A stretch of DNA of 64,000 nt from Datisca glomerata (GCA_003255025.1 QANY01005060.1:372001-436000), one strand, 5' to 3'. Counted from the stretch's first letter, positions 47,281-60,460 are shown. Numbers and translations are program-made. Notes: generated by a model from the letters alone, not told the origin.

Positions 47281-49870
47281 GGTGAGAAAAATTTTTCAAG
47301 GGGCAAATTTTTTTTTTCTAAATTCTCTCTGCATACTAAATAAACAAATAAGTTATTATTTTTCATATTATGATTATAACTTGTAATTGAAAGTTAATTG
47401 AGGCTAATATAATTTCATAATTTTATAAATTTAAACGCATCGATAATATAAGTTTGATTATTTTGTAAAATTGAAGAGGATACTAACATACAGTTTCATA
47501 ATTTTATAAATCTCAAGGGGAAAATAATATGTTACCTAAACAAATTTACAATTTTGATGGAAGACAACTACTATACTACTTTATAATTGCATAAAATTTA
47601 TATACGCTGGTATACATAATATATTTAATGATATAAAACCAAAGGTGGTAAGTGCCCCCATTGATATTTTGTCATTGCCTTTCATCTATATCGTCATTTC
47701 ATCTTTTGTTTTACCTAAGTTATAAAAACATTTCTTCTAATTTTCACGAAAATCCCATCTAATTTCATTGTACTTAGGAATAAAATTATACATTTATTCC
47801 TAAAAGTACACTCGTAGTTCCAATTTCAATTTTTTTTATAAAAAATTCTTATTCTGAAGTATTGACTATACAAGTTTTAGACTAGTATGTGTGATCTAAA
47901 ATTATCATGATAATTGATTAGATGACAAAATTATGTCCGAGTACAACTAGGGGCAGGCGCAGGGATTTTCTAGAATTCACTTTTTCCGAAGTTTTACAAT
48001 ATTTATATATAATACAATTATTAAAACAGTACAACATTATTTCTTCTTTTATCCTTCTTCTCCTAGTTTTAGATGCGATAACAATTTCTTATCAGGCATA
48101 TAAACTTAAAGCATATTAGAAAGAAATAGTATTTATAATCTATCTTGATTAATTAAGTGAAAAGTTAATCATTTTATAAGTCGATGTAATGATTTATTAA
48201 ATTAATACATAAATAATTAATACATCACTTAATCAATTAAAAATTAATCTAAATATTATTCAATGTAAGTCAGTGCAGAATATACACTCTTTCAGATGAT
48301 ATTTTATTGTCGAGAAATAAAATAGGAGAATAACCAATAAAATATAAATAAAATTACAGCGAATAATCAATCATCAATAAATTAATAAATAATATCAATA
48401 ATAGAAAATTTATTAACACCGGAGAGATACCAGTACCGGAAGCGAATCGATGTGCTGTTGATGATGACATGGGTTGGCAGACATTAGTTAGGTTCTAAAT
48501 CTGAACCACCTGCATCTTCCAAACTGCTGCCCATGGACCATGGTAGGCTGTTATAAGAAATTTGGACTATTTTGTCCGTGACTGGCGATTAATATTTTAT
48601 TATTCTTTTATTATTTACTTATTCAATTATGTTATACTATAAATTTCCATTTTTACTGATTGATGATATATATATATATATATATATATTTAATTGATTT
48701 AGCGGCATTCGATTTAATTATGTTTGTGAAAAATAAAGTCATCCTATATAATCAGAGACAAGTCAGGATTCTCGTTTTCTCCATAAATAAATTTAATCCA
48801 TATTTAAAATTTTCTTTTTGAATTTACACTCCGAAAAAAATGAATGCATCTGAGTTTTATATTTTTTATTTAGTGTGGATGCATCTTTCTGTCTCTGACA
48901 TTGATTTCTTTTTTGTTTAATAGTGCTGGAACGTTTATCTCACATCGTACTGGCTACGAAATCTCAATACATCTCTCCCTAACATACGTTTTAATGAGTG
49001 ATTAGACTTTACTTTTCATATTGATATCAAAACTTGGTTTGACGTTTTAGGTCACATATTTGTTCCACTTAGTTTAAACTGTTTGACATATCACTTAGAA
49101 TAGGGTAATTCTTGGTAAAACTCCAGTTTCGCAAGAAGACAATCAAGTATCATATGGATCCTCTTGGGCCTCTTCTTATAAGCTACGACTCTACTAACTT
49201 GGGCCAAATCATCACCATCTCTAGTCCATTTGCCCGAAAAAAGAGAAGAAGCTTAGGGTTTTTAGATAAATTATTGACCGTGCCAAGATTATAATAGCAT
49301 TTTTTTAGATTGCTTAAACGAATAAATATTAATATATAAAACAAACTAATAGCATACTAATACCAATAATGGAGCATGCAACAAACAAAAGAAACATATT
49401 AATATAAGTTTTAAAACACCACACCTATCAAGGGAAACATAACACATACAATCCTTTTAAACTACACATCTATACATACCATGCAAAAGACAGTGAAATA
49501 CGACATCTAGATAAATTAAACACACACCTGCACAAACAGCATACTACTATAACTTTTCTATTAGATGATAAGAAAGTTAAACTGTACCTAAAAGTGTAGA
49601 ATTTAATCAGCAGCAGTCATCGGCTAGACTGCTAGACATAAATTGAACATAACAAGTAGAGTGCATCTTGGCACTTTTTATTGTTGGAAACTAAGCCAAT
49701 CCTTCAAACCCTGGTGTATTAATGTCAGATGCCTCTCTTGCCAACAAACTCTTTAAAGTAAAGAATTTTTTTCATCAATACTTTTACAACTAAGATGGTA
49801 GAGTTGAAAGCAAGTTTACTGTTACATAAGATATATTTCTTCAGTATTTGGTCACTGTGACTTGAATCAG
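47281..49870. other. Esterase upstream DNA, no gene recognised
   Basis: AT-rich intergenic DNA upstream of the esterase. Contents: a repeated TTTCATAATTTTATAAAT word near 47415 and 47495, a (TA)n run at about 48668-48690, and a more GC-balanced patch at 48420-48560 with CCATGGACCATGG. The frames at 47922-48119 and 49112-49294 show no known domain. Confidence 0.5.
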
Positions 49871-50103
49871 CAAGAAATGCAAGCAAATACAATATAATGT
49901 TAGAAATGAGATCTAATATAAACTAAATATTGTCACTGACATTTATAACTAATATTTTTATTGTGAAATGAGAGCTAATATAAGAAACGCAAACAAATAC
50001 ATTATAATGTTAGAAATGAGAGCTAATATAAACTAAAAATTGTCACTAACATTTCTAATTAATTCTTTTACAGTGAAAAGGAAACTTTTAAAGAGGGAAA
50101 GAA
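49871..50103. repeat. Segmental duplication, left copy
   Basis: This 233-bp block recurs at 50813-51053 in the same orientation with a few changes. Within it, a unit starting AGAAA(T/C)GCAA(G/A)CAAATACA occurs twice with a 110-bp period, so the whole is a two-by-two repeat. No coding capacity is seen. Confidence 0.85.
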
Positions 50104-50812
50104 CTATTCCAAGAATAAAGAGTTAACAAAAAGAGGGGTAGAACTGACCATGTAGGATGGCAAGTGCTCAAATATGTTATCACTGTGGTGAAAACTATCT
50201 TATTCAAAAGACCCTTCGACGTCAATATTCGAAAAGGCACATGTTGCATTAGTGGGTGTACACTAATGGTTATATCCGGTTAGTATTTCATCAATCATTT
50301 GACCACCTCTCTGAAGGAATATATAATAACACCTCGCTGAAGGAATATATAATTAACAGAACTAAATGAGAATGACAACAAAGACAGCCTACTTTGACAT
50401 ACTTTGACAGTCTATTTGAAACTAAAACCAAAAAATTGCAATACCCACTTGGGACTATGTATCCAGATCCAAAACTGGAAGCTAAAAGCAAAGCAAAGTA
50501 AAAGAAACCCTATAGAACTCAAAGAGAAACTATGTATCCAGATCCAAAACTGCACAAAGACTCAGATGCTGAAAAGCAAAAATCGAGTGCAAAAAAGAAG
50601 GTAAATCCAGTGGGAAAACCATAAAACCAGGTAAAAGCGAATAGAAAAGGAAACCCAAAACAGAACCTGAGAGAGAGGCTTAGAGATCAGGGACCTTAGA
50701 AGGTGTTTCGCTTTTTACAGTGTAGAAAAAAGAGCAGCCACTACTGTAGAGAGAGATAAAGAGCAATGTGTGAGAGAGCTCCCCCACCTGAAACAAACTC
50801 GAAAAAAATAAA
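50104..50812. other. Spacer between the duplicated blocks
   Basis: No gene recognised. It contains a short tandem pair of CTGAAGGAATATATAAT near 50313-50353, two copies of CTATGTATCCAGATCCAAAACTG-type sequence near 50456 and 50530, and a CT/GA-rich patch (50660-50790) that resembles a plant 5' leader. Confidence 0.4.
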
Positions 50813-51053
50813 CAAGAAATGCAAGAAACGCAAACATATACAATATAATGTTACAAATGAGAGCTAATATAAACTAAATATTGTCACTAACATTTATAAC
50901 TAATATTTTTATATTGAAATGGGAGCTAATATAAGAAACGCAAACAAATACATTATAATGTTAGAAATGAGAGCTAATATAAAATAAATATTGTCACTAA
51001 CATTTATAACTAATATTTTATAGTGAAAAGAAAATTTTTAAAGAGGGAAAGAC
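50813..51053. repeat. Segmental duplication, right copy
   Basis: Matches 49871-50103 from CAAGAAATGCAAG to AAAGAGGGAAAGA. Just after it (51055-51075) begins TCATTTTCCAAAGCGGTCCA, which occurs once more at 52302 in the same orientation. Confidence 0.85.
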
Positions 51054-52589
51054 TGTCATTTTCCAAAGCGGTCCACCTGAGCAGATTTTGTTGGGACAGA
51101 TTTTTGACATTTTGGGACAGTCTTGGCTTTCTAAGGGTGTGAAATTCTGAGCAGATTTTGTTGGCACAGTTTTTTTTCTATATGGTGCGAGAGAGGTGCG
51201 GGAATATTTTTTATAATGCTGACAGTCCTTTATAAACAATTTTTTTATCTTACGTGTAGTACTTTATTTTTGCCGATAAAATAAAAAACAAAAGCAAAAG
51301 CCATCAACACAGTGCACTTCTTCATCTAACATCCTTTGCCAAGATGAGCACCAGCTTAATAGTTAAGATTAAAATTTAATAGTTCGGAAAAAACTTTGGA
51401 CTTAAAGAGGACTATGCTGTGCTTTGGTTTATTAATTTTATTTTAGGAAATCAGTGTATTTGTGTTACTTTATCCGATTATTGTGTAAAAGGAATTTACA
51501 AGAATAGATGACAAGAAACTCACCAGAAAAATAAAAGGAGAAAAAGATGAAACAAAACTTGTCAATGATATGAGAACCATGTCCCATACAAAGGCACTAC
51601 AGGGGAACATTATAATATACCTTCTTCTGCAAAAGTTTTTTCCAGTTCAAATCTACTTTTTCATTCAATTCCTAACCATAATTCCTAGCATCCTGAAAAT
51701 CACCAAAACACATTCATCAGCTCATCACTATCATCAAGTAGAATGCACCAAACTATTTACACACACACTAAAATTTGGGATGGGTGATGGAGATATCAAA
51801 CAATCCCAAACAAAAATTGGAAAAATGCAATCCATTATTTAATGGACGTAGATATGTCTCTCACACCTCAATCTAAGAACGAAAAGATGCACCATACACC
51901 AAGATCTTTTTGGGAACACAACCACAAATGACACACCGACACAACCAAAATACGACTCAATATGATTTCAGATGAAATTTACTTCAGAAATCCCAGCCCA
52001 ATCAAATGAGGACAGTACAACAAAACTGAGAACTCCTAACGTGCATTCCATCAATTCATCCAATTACTTCATAGCTGATTGGATGAAATGGAAGCTCACA
52101 AATTCTGACCTTCCAACACAATTTCTAAAGATTAGTATAAAATTATTCACAACCAAAAGATAAAGAAAATAGATGACAATTGTTATAATGAAAACGGTAC
52201 CACCACCACATGGAAGTTCAAAGTAATTGCACTCTAGCAGCTATGTAAAGATTGGACCGATCAAATTTTATCAACCCGAGGAGCAGACACATAATAATTT
52301 GTCATTTTCCAAAGCGGTCCATGCTTCACCAAGAATTTATAACTTGTAAGCAATTAAAAAAAATGGCCAAGGAGTATGGTCCGCCCATAAAAACCTACAT
52401 TAGACACTCTCAACTCTCAACATATATTAGCAAAAGAATTTCAAACACAAATTATGAATCAGCATTAATCAATAAGCACACTGCACCTATCTCCGATCTA
52501 CTTTGGCTTTGCCGACATTTCCGAAGCCTTCAACCGTTCAAACAAACCAAACAACTTCATTTTTATCATCACTCTTATTAAATTCTTCT
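51054..52589. other. No gene recognised
   Basis: Contains two copies of CTGAGCAGATTTTGTTGG (near 51077 and 51149) and the CATTTTCCAAAGCGGTCCA word at both 51057 and 52303. Short frames (51570-51842, 51972-52163, 52252-52581) have no known domain. Worn exons of an unknown gene are possible but unsupported. Confidence 0.4.
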
Positions 52590-52696
52590 TTGCTTTGCAT
52601 CTTCCCAAAAACCCCAAATCCTCCTCTTTCTCTCTACTCTCTTTGGCTCTGCAGAAAGTTCTCATCTTTCCACATTGGCGCTCTCTTTTGCAAAAA
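52590..52696 (+). other. Possible first exon or leader of an unidentified gene
   Basis: A pyrimidine-rich stretch (CCTCCTCTTTCTCTCTACTC) typical of plant 5' leaders ends in GCAAAAAT followed by a strong splice-donor sequence, GTAAGTAAAT. If real, the start codon could be split by this intron (AT|G). No second exon was identified to the right, so it is only a candidate and could equally be chance. Confidence 0.2.
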
Positions 52697-52918
52697 TGTA
52701 AGTAAATTTATTCCATTTTTCGTTCTTTCTTCATCATTCAATGATCCCCCAGAGCAGGAAGACTGATGAATTTCTCATAAGAAATGTCATTTACACAGGT
52801 TTATATGAAAGCACTACAACAAAATGTTAAAAAGGAAAAGCAGCCATTCAAAGAACCTCATAATCAGACTATATACGTTGAGGCGAATAGGATGGTCGTT
52901 TCACACGCCTCCGAAAAT

Positions 52919-53520
52919 ATAGCTTCACGAGCATAGAGAAGTAAACAAGCCAAAAACACTGCACTGTAGTCAGGTAATGGCCTTTCTCGAAATATTTAGT
53001 TTAAGCTGTACCTGACAGCATGTTAGTAACATCAAAATAAATTACTAACATCAGGAAATGACTATATGGATTCTCAAAACATACCACTGATAAAAAAAAC
53101 TCTCAACTAAAGACGACCACTCCTTGAAATATCATATTAGTAACATCAAAATAAATTTTCGAGAATTGAGGACCTATTCAAATAACAAAGTCAAAGCGTA
53201 GAATAATAACTAATAAACCAGAGAATTATAAGCCATTAGGATAACTCACTTCATGACTAAATCCAAGGGGAAGACATATTAAGAATGTTCTACAGGAATA
53301 ATAGAGCTTAAATTGATCCTCAGATTGCATGCAACTCAATCTGGCCGTTTCACACGCCAAAAACACTATAGCTTAAATTGATTCTCTATAGCTTCACAAG
53401 CATAGAGAAGTAAAGAAGCCAAAAACACTGCAGAAAAAAAAACCTTAAAACTGATAACGTGCTGTCAGGTAAAGCTGAAGCTAAATATTTCCAGAGAGGC
53501 CATTACCTGACTTCAGTGCA
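52919..53520. repeat. 65-bp inverted repeat with 45-bp direct repeats
   Basis: Arms at 52960-53024 and 53456-53520 are inverted copies with 7 mismatches in 65 positions. Each arm also contains an inner inverted pair, TCAGGTA and TACCTGA. Just outside or overlapping them, a 45-bp sequence starting ATAGCTTCAC occurs directly repeated at 52919-52963 and 53388-53432. The RNA of either strand could fold into a long stem with a 431-base loop. No MITE end motif or target duplication was found. Confidence 0.85.
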
Positions 53521-53993
53521 GGAAGAGACAAAATGAAACATCCAAAGCCCCATCTCACTCAAAACCCTCAAATAACCCACCCTTCAGCAAAAAACAACAG
53601 CGAAACCCTCACATCACGGGTGATCAATGGCTCCACGCGCCGAGAAAATTGAGGAGAATTGAACAAAATCACTACGTACCAGGAAAGAAGGAAGGAACAA
53701 AATTAAGAACACCCAAAACCCTAAACCAGTAGAATCACAATTGCTGAGCCTTAGAGAGTGACGCACAAACAGGAAAAATCGAAGAAAAATGGGAAAAATT
53801 CGCACATGAGGGGAACCCACGTGAAAAGCAGAGAAGATGGAGAGGAGAAGAACGGGGGCAGGTGGGTGAGGTGTCTGGCGTGGGGGTGGCCGGGTGGGGA
53901 AGAAAAATTGTAGAGATAGTTGAATTTACCATCTTAACACCGATCCAACGGCCCTGGATTAAAGTCAATATAAAAGTGAGTTGAAATCTCCGA

Positions 53994-54023
53994 CCCCCCC
54001 CCCCNCCCCCCCCCCCCCCCCCC
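53994..54023. repeat. Poly-C run containing an undetermined base
   Basis: Thirty positions of C interrupted only by N at 54005. It is the only undetermined base I noticed in the window. Runs like this are hard to sequence, so the true length is uncertain. Confidence 0.9.
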
Positions 54024-54059
54024 AAATCCCAGGTTGAAACTACCGAAATAACCTCCTGA

Positions 54060-57000
54060 CAATACAAAGTTTAAGGTCATGACCTGTAATAAAGAGCTTA
54101 ACGAAAGGGCATATAGTCATTTCCTGGTGCTAGAAAAGTTGACCATTCAACATTTTTTTAAACTGACTATTCAAACACTTTTATTATAAGTAAGATATAA
54201 CATGTAAAAAAATTGTTTTGTTAAATAACCAGAAGTAATTTTGTAAAAAATCAATAAATTTGAAAACTACATTTACTCTAATAACCATGAAGCATATTTA
54301 TACGAGATTTAACCTAATTTATAACTAAATTAAATAATTTTTTTATTTTAAATTATTGGAGGAGATTTACCCTATTTTCCATCTAGGTAAATTTACAACA
54401 TTTCGGTCATGTAAAAAATATATCAGTTGATATGTTTATATATTCTCATAATTAACGCACTTTAAGAATGTAATAAAATATATAACTCTCTGATGTAGAT
54501 GTTTAGTTATGAAAATGAAAAAAAAAATTGTATATAGTAATTATATTTAATTACAAGTTGTATTATTATTTTTAAATGTAAATACATGTACACACTTCTG
54601 AAAAATATTATATAGTAAGATTGCATATTTTTTTTATATTAAATGTAAATTTTCACTATACTTAAAATTTAAACAATAATTATTAACTTAACTACCAAAT
54701 ATTTTCTTTAATAATCCTTACCCTATTCTTAATGTAATTTAAATAAATATTTTATATTACTATCGAGGAATCGATTGATTAGTTTACGAGTATAATTATT
54801 ATATTTATGGAAATAATTATGAAATTTATTATTATGCATTCATAAATGATTATGAAAAAGCATACTACGAGTAAAACCAAGCTAAAAGGGCATACCACAT
54901 TACTACAAACTCTCAAACAAAAAGTAGACTACAAGTAAAATCAAACTAAATCCATGTCTCTAACATGTCATCATCTAAATTGAGATTTCTGTTCTTATTA
55001 AGGAAATTTAATCTCTCTCTACTATAAAGTGACTTTTCCTTTAGATTAAAAGAGAGTTCATGATTTTACCCAAAAAGACCCTCATATTCCTCTTTAACCA
55101 CAAGCAATACACAAATGAAAAAGCAAGCATAGAGCTTAAAGAGGAGTAAGTCTTAGATCCATTATACTACTGCAAATTCTGAATAAGGGCAATATATATG
55201 GCAGATTCGAAGTTGGTTTGATCTTCCTAGCTATTTCATCACTTTCTATCATTGACAGCGAATAAATAACTATAATAAGTGTTCAAAATAATATCATTTT
55301 ATTTATTACTTAATAATTAATATTAATTGTCTTATACAATGGTGGAATTAGAATAGAAAATTATGTTCATACCAAAATGGTTATATGCCACAAATTCTAA
55401 AGAAAAATGCAATTTCAATTGGCCCACGTTGCCCACGTTCAAAGAAGATTTCTTACAGAAATTACATGAAATAGTAGTTTCTATACACCCACTTACATTT
55501 TTATCAACATTTGTAATTCTTCAGATTTCTATCAAATTTAATTTTTTTAGTTATATCATTTTGTAAATGAACATATTTACTCTCATAGTAATTAATTGAT
55601 TAACTTTTTTTAAGTTAAAATTTTTCCTGTTTTTTCTTGTTTTATATTTCAATCCATTAAATCTATATTCAATATATAGAATCCAAATCCCTATTTTGGG
55701 CAATATTAATTGTTATGATTTATTAGAATATGGCATGTAAAGAGAGAGAATAGTTTGTTTGATTATTTTTCTGATTTTCTGAACAGAAGCTTCTGGCTGA
55801 CGACTCTTGATTTATAGAGATAGAGATAAGGACTTCCATATCCGGCGAGATAGAGTAATTGATAGAGAAAGCTCATATTCATGGAAAATCAAAAAGCGTC
55901 CATGTTGGAGTTGCTTTGCTTCCTTTTTCAGGAGATTGATTAAGCAATTGATAGAGAGAAATTGATTGATAGAGTACATATTAAATTAATTTAAATATTA
56001 AAAATTAAAAATTAATTTAATGATTTTTTAGTGAGAGAAGTAGAGAGATTTGACTGGAATCATAGATATATATACACATATTTGGTTTGATAGAGAGATA
56101 TTAGGCTTGAGATAAGGAGAGAGTGATTGTTGGAGAGAGATATGTAAATATCCATTTATTATTTTATACTTTTGACATTTACATTAATGTTGATTGATAG
56201 AGAGATATTTAGCTTGAGATAGAGTGAGATTGATTGTTGGAGAAAGATATGTAAACATCAATTTATCATAAAATGTTGAGAGAGTGAGTGAGAGAGAATA
56301 ATTGATAAATAGAGTGAGAGTGATTTTTATTTAAATGCTAAATATCTAAAAAAAATTATTACAAAAATTTTGAAATTGTGCACAATTTATCAATTGAGAG
56401 AACGTGTCGAGAGAGAGAGAATGGGTATAGAAAGAGCATCGATAACTGAATAAAAAAATACTGTAATTATATTTCACCAAAATAGCAGAGAATGGCTTGA
56501 GAGAAAAAGAATTGGCAACCAAATATTTTAGTTTCTATTATTTTCTTTAGTATTTTACTATCTATTGTCATGTTTTATTTCATATAGTCATAATTAATAT
56601 TTGCTTCACTGTTGACTTATAGAGAATGTAGTGGCAGTTTAAATTCAAAACATCAAGTTTAATGTATGTTTTTTATTATTCATGATGATAATCTAATGTT
56701 TGCAAGTCTGTTTCAATCATAAATTATTTTTCATCTTCATATTTTGTGTAAATTAGTGTGTTTAAGTTCCATTTTTATTATAAATATATGTTTATTTTGT
56801 TTCATTTATATTATTATGAGATATTTTTTCTATTATAAACTGAATAGTGCTAATACTATTAATTATAATTGTATTTCTATATCCATAATAGTATGTAATT
56901 AAGAGGCATTGAAAATATTATGGAATGAAAATAATATTAATTGGATGTTGTTGTCTCTAGTTAAGAGGCATTAGCAATGTTATTAGCTTCTTCTTTTATG

Positions 57001-58616
57001 AATATGTTTTTCTCATGGTCGCGTTCTCATTTTTCACATGACTTTTCCCTGTTTTTTTAGTACAAGAAATTCAGAAATTATTGTATCAATACCAACGAAC
57101 TGTTATGTTATAATACATATTAACAAAATTTTACACGATTAATAACATCAAATAAAAATTTACACAGAATCAATTGGATGTAACGTAGTTGCGTGTCTCC
57201 GTTCCTTTTAAGTTTCCACAACAACTCGTTTTTAATGGTGATTGATATAATTTTTATTTTTTACATATTGCGAGTCAACTGTGTTAACAATAAATCAACT
57301 TCATGTATTAGAGTTTCAGAATAATTTATTTTATAACAAAAGTAAACCGTGAGATAACCATGAATGTCAATATATTAATAATTTTTTACCAAGCAAATAT
57401 ATGAATAGGGGAGAGAGATACAATAATTAAAAAAGAGAGATAATGATTGATAGAGTAAATATTAATTTAATATTTTGATTTAATTTAAATATTAAATATT
57501 AATTGATATAAATATTAAATATCAATTGAATGTATTTTGTGTGAGAGAGAATTGATTTGAGAGATAGAAATAGATATTTAGTTTGATAGAGAGAGAGAGT
57601 GAATGATAGAGAGAGATTTGGTATAAAGAGATAGAGAGTGATTGATGAAAAGAGAAGTATAAATATTTATATTAATATTTTCTACTTATTTATCTTTGCA
57701 TTAATTTTGAGAGAGGTAGATTGAGAGATAATAATTGATAGAGAGTATGATATTTAAATGAAAAAAACTAAAAATATATCATATTTAAGTCACAAAAAAT
57801 TCAAAATTACATGTGAAGGGTATTTATGATATTTAAATTACAAAAACCTGAAAATTTAAACAAATTTGATAAAAACCTAATGTTTTCAAAAACTTGATAA
57901 AAATCTAATTAGGATACTACAATTATGCTAGTTATCTAGAAATCACATTTCTTTTTATTTTTTTATGAAATTACAAATTTTAATGATATTTGGAAGATAT
58001 ATGACTCTAACTAACATACATCTTAGTATTCTAGTAGTGGTTAACTTAAGCGTTTATGCGCCGTTAATAACAGAATATGACAAAAAAGTCATATATCTCG
58101 TGCAAATTGTAAAAATACCCAGGAAATAAAAAATGATTGAAAATGGCTAGAGTAAATAATTTAATTACGAAAATTACACATACGTACATAAATTTAGTTA
58201 CATCACACTTGTGTAATTTGATAACTAAGTTAGTTACCCTAGCGACATTTATAATTTTATTTTTCAAGACATCTTTAAATTTCATTTTTTTAAGGTCATT
58301 TTCGTAGTTCTCCCTATTAATAAAATATTACAATTGTTATGTGGAAATGTATAATTGAAATTTTTAAAGTAATTAATATTGGTCAATCTAATTCTCATAG
58401 TTTAACACTAGAAAGCCATCAAGAAAATATGTCAAGAGTTAGAAAGAATAATTCAATTATTTGTTTTTGTAAAAGTTATAAGTTATATGAGAATTAAGAA
58501 TACTATGATTTGAAATCCACTACCTTATAATATGAGTATGAGACTTGACCATTGTATAACATTATCTCATAAATTTTATATTCTATCATCTATAAATTAT
58601 TAATATATATAGATAA
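54060..58616. other. Long AT-rich stretch, no gene recognised
   Basis: No domain-bearing frame on either strand. The main content is a low-complexity GA-rich tract, listed separately. At about 55010 the word TCTCTCTACTATAAAGTGAC looks like a Helitron 5' end, but no matching 3' end was found. Confidence 0.5.
55740..57740. repeat. Dispersed GATAGAGA-type low-complexity tract
   Basis: The plus strand repeatedly shows degenerate words such as TTGATAGAGAGATA, GAGAGAGTGA and GTGATTGATAG, in two clusters (55740-56500 and 57405-57740) separated by ordinary AT-rich DNA. It looks like an expanded and mutated GA/GATA microsatellite. No open frame runs through it. Confidence 0.7.
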
Positions 58617-58790
58617 TCTATAATATATTAAAAGTAACATGAGTTGAAAATCTTTTTTAGATACTTTTATCCATCTATAATTATGTTATTCCAAAATTAG
58701 CCTTGATATGCCTATCTATAATTGGTTTATACAAATAACTTATCATACGTTGATTCAGTTTAGTTCACGTCATAAATTTAATATATATAT
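58617..58790 (+). mobile_element. Helitron-like 5' end related to 9525-9832
   Basis: After an A at 58616 the sequence TCTATAATATATTAAAAGTAACATGAG begins here (shown in part: TCTATAATATATTAAAAG). It parallels the Helitron at 9525 over about 165 bp, including TTTTATCCAT and TTATTCCAAAATTA. A CTAG end with a preceding hairpin was not found downstream, so the element is truncated or its end is unrecognised. Confidence 0.5.
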
Positions 58791-60068
58791 TGAATTATTG
58801 AATCTATAATCTAATATAAGCTATAAACTTTATAATATAAAAGAGCCCAAAGTAGAGAAACACTTAGACAAAAATATCCTTGCTACTTTTTTTAGTTTCC
58901 TAAATAGCCCTTGAAATGTTCAACAAGGACACAAAGCGTTACCCCGCCATTAATCCTATTTTCTACTGTATATTGTCTTTGCACATATCTAATAAAATCC
59001 AAAAACCTTTAATGGTCAAAAATTATAATTTATTCCCAAAATTGTTGTAGAACATCAGTACGTAGCAATAAAACAGTCAAATATATCAGGTTATGCGTAT
59101 AAACCCAAAAATAATATCAATTCATTATAATGGAAATGAATGAATGTAAGAAGCTGACATGTGTTTTAAGTTAATGACAATTAAAATAGAGACATGCTCA
59201 CGAAATTTAAAGAGTTCATTTTCACTAGATTAATTACCTAGAGATTAACTGCAGCAAGATTAGATGAATAAGTTGATAGTTTGAAACGCAATGTATTTTG
59301 TTGAATAAATTAATTGCAGCGAGATTAGATGCCTTTTCATATTTAGCATGCATTAATTTTTTTAGGGTAAAATGTAAAACACATACGTCTACTTTGATTA
59401 AAATATAAACTATATCCTTATATTTTTTTTAATTTTTATACCTTTATATTTTAATTAAACTATAAAATATATACATCCGTTAAAATTTCTGTTAAAAATA
59501 ATCATAAAAGGCACGTGTCCTGCACATGCCAAACTTCTGAGGTAACGGACCTCAACATAAGTTAAATAAAATCAATTTTAGTTTTGGATTTCTTTATTAA
59601 AATAGACCCCTACATCAACCATTTTACAGAAATGTACCCTAACACTAATTTTCGTTCACCCCGACCCCTGACCCACTTTTCCTTCACTTTTTCACTTTTT
59701 TCTATTGCCCTTTCTTACAAGATGTCCGATCAAATGTCACGGTCTACTCACTTAACACTCAAAACCTCCCTACCCACCACATCCTATTTCTCTTTCTTCG
59801 TATTTCATTTTTCTACTTCTTCTTCATTTTCTTCATTGTTTCCTCTTTGTTTTCTTCTTCATCTTCTTCTTCTTCCTGCAACAACAAATGATTGTCAGTT
59901 CTTCTTTCTGAAACATGTATAAGTTTTATTTTTTCTTTATGGAAATATTTACTTGTCTTATTCATTCTTTCACGGGTTTTTCACTTTTATGAGTTTTCTG
60001 AGAATATTTATTTATTTTATTATTTCTAGAATATTGTTTGAAGTTCATTTATTGTACGTGATCACTAC
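58791..60068. other. No gene recognised
   Basis: AT-rich DNA leading up to the MULE. A hairpin-like GGCACGTGTCCTGCACATGCC-type word lies near 59511. The frame 59584-59922 is low-complexity (Ser/Phe-rich from a CTT-rich tract) and not convincing. Confidence 0.5.
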
Positions 60069-60460
60069 AAATGATGGTGTAGTGTAAAACGAGGTCTACA
60101 CGACTCTCGTGTAGTCATAATGTAGACTATACGCAAGGTACACGAGCCCTGTGTAGACCTCGTGTACACTACACGATCATCATGTGATGCATCAGTAACT
60201 TATTCAGCAGTTCACGAGCATTATGTAACATCTATTACACTAATCGAGGGCTACACGATCATCGTGTAGTGTGCAAGATGACCACATGATGATCATGTAC
60301 TCCTCATATATGCTACACGATTACACTACACGAAAACTACACGATGCTCGTGAAGGCCTCGTGTACACTACACGATGACTACATGTTTCACGTGAAAGCC
60401 TTGTGTACACTATATGATGACTATACGATGGCTACACGATCATCGTGTAATATTCCATTT
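60069..60460. repeat. Left CTACACGA/TCGTGTAG repeat array of the MULE
   Basis: About 400 bp made of irregularly spaced words CTACACGA, TCGTGTAG, ACACGATCATCGTGTAG and CCTCGTGTACACTACACGA. Most are self-complementary, so the array could form many small hairpins. It lies directly before the transposase start, and the same words recur at 61797-61850 and 63236-64000. Confidence 0.85.

Noticed and set aside
48420..48560. Possible short exon on the minus strand starting at the CCATGG near 48530
   Set aside because: Only 16 codons before a stop, no splice partner and no recognised similarity.
52812..52826. CACTACAACAAAATG as a CACTA terminus
   Set aside because: No inverted partner was found nearby; too short to stand alone.
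55010..55240. Helitron-like start TCTCTCTACTATAAAGTG with CTAG at about 55229
   Set aside because: No hairpin precedes the CTAG and the base after it is C, not T.
59584..59922. 112-codon Ser/Phe-rich plus-strand frame
   Set aside because: Produced by a CTT/TTC-rich low-complexity tract, with no known domain or splice context.
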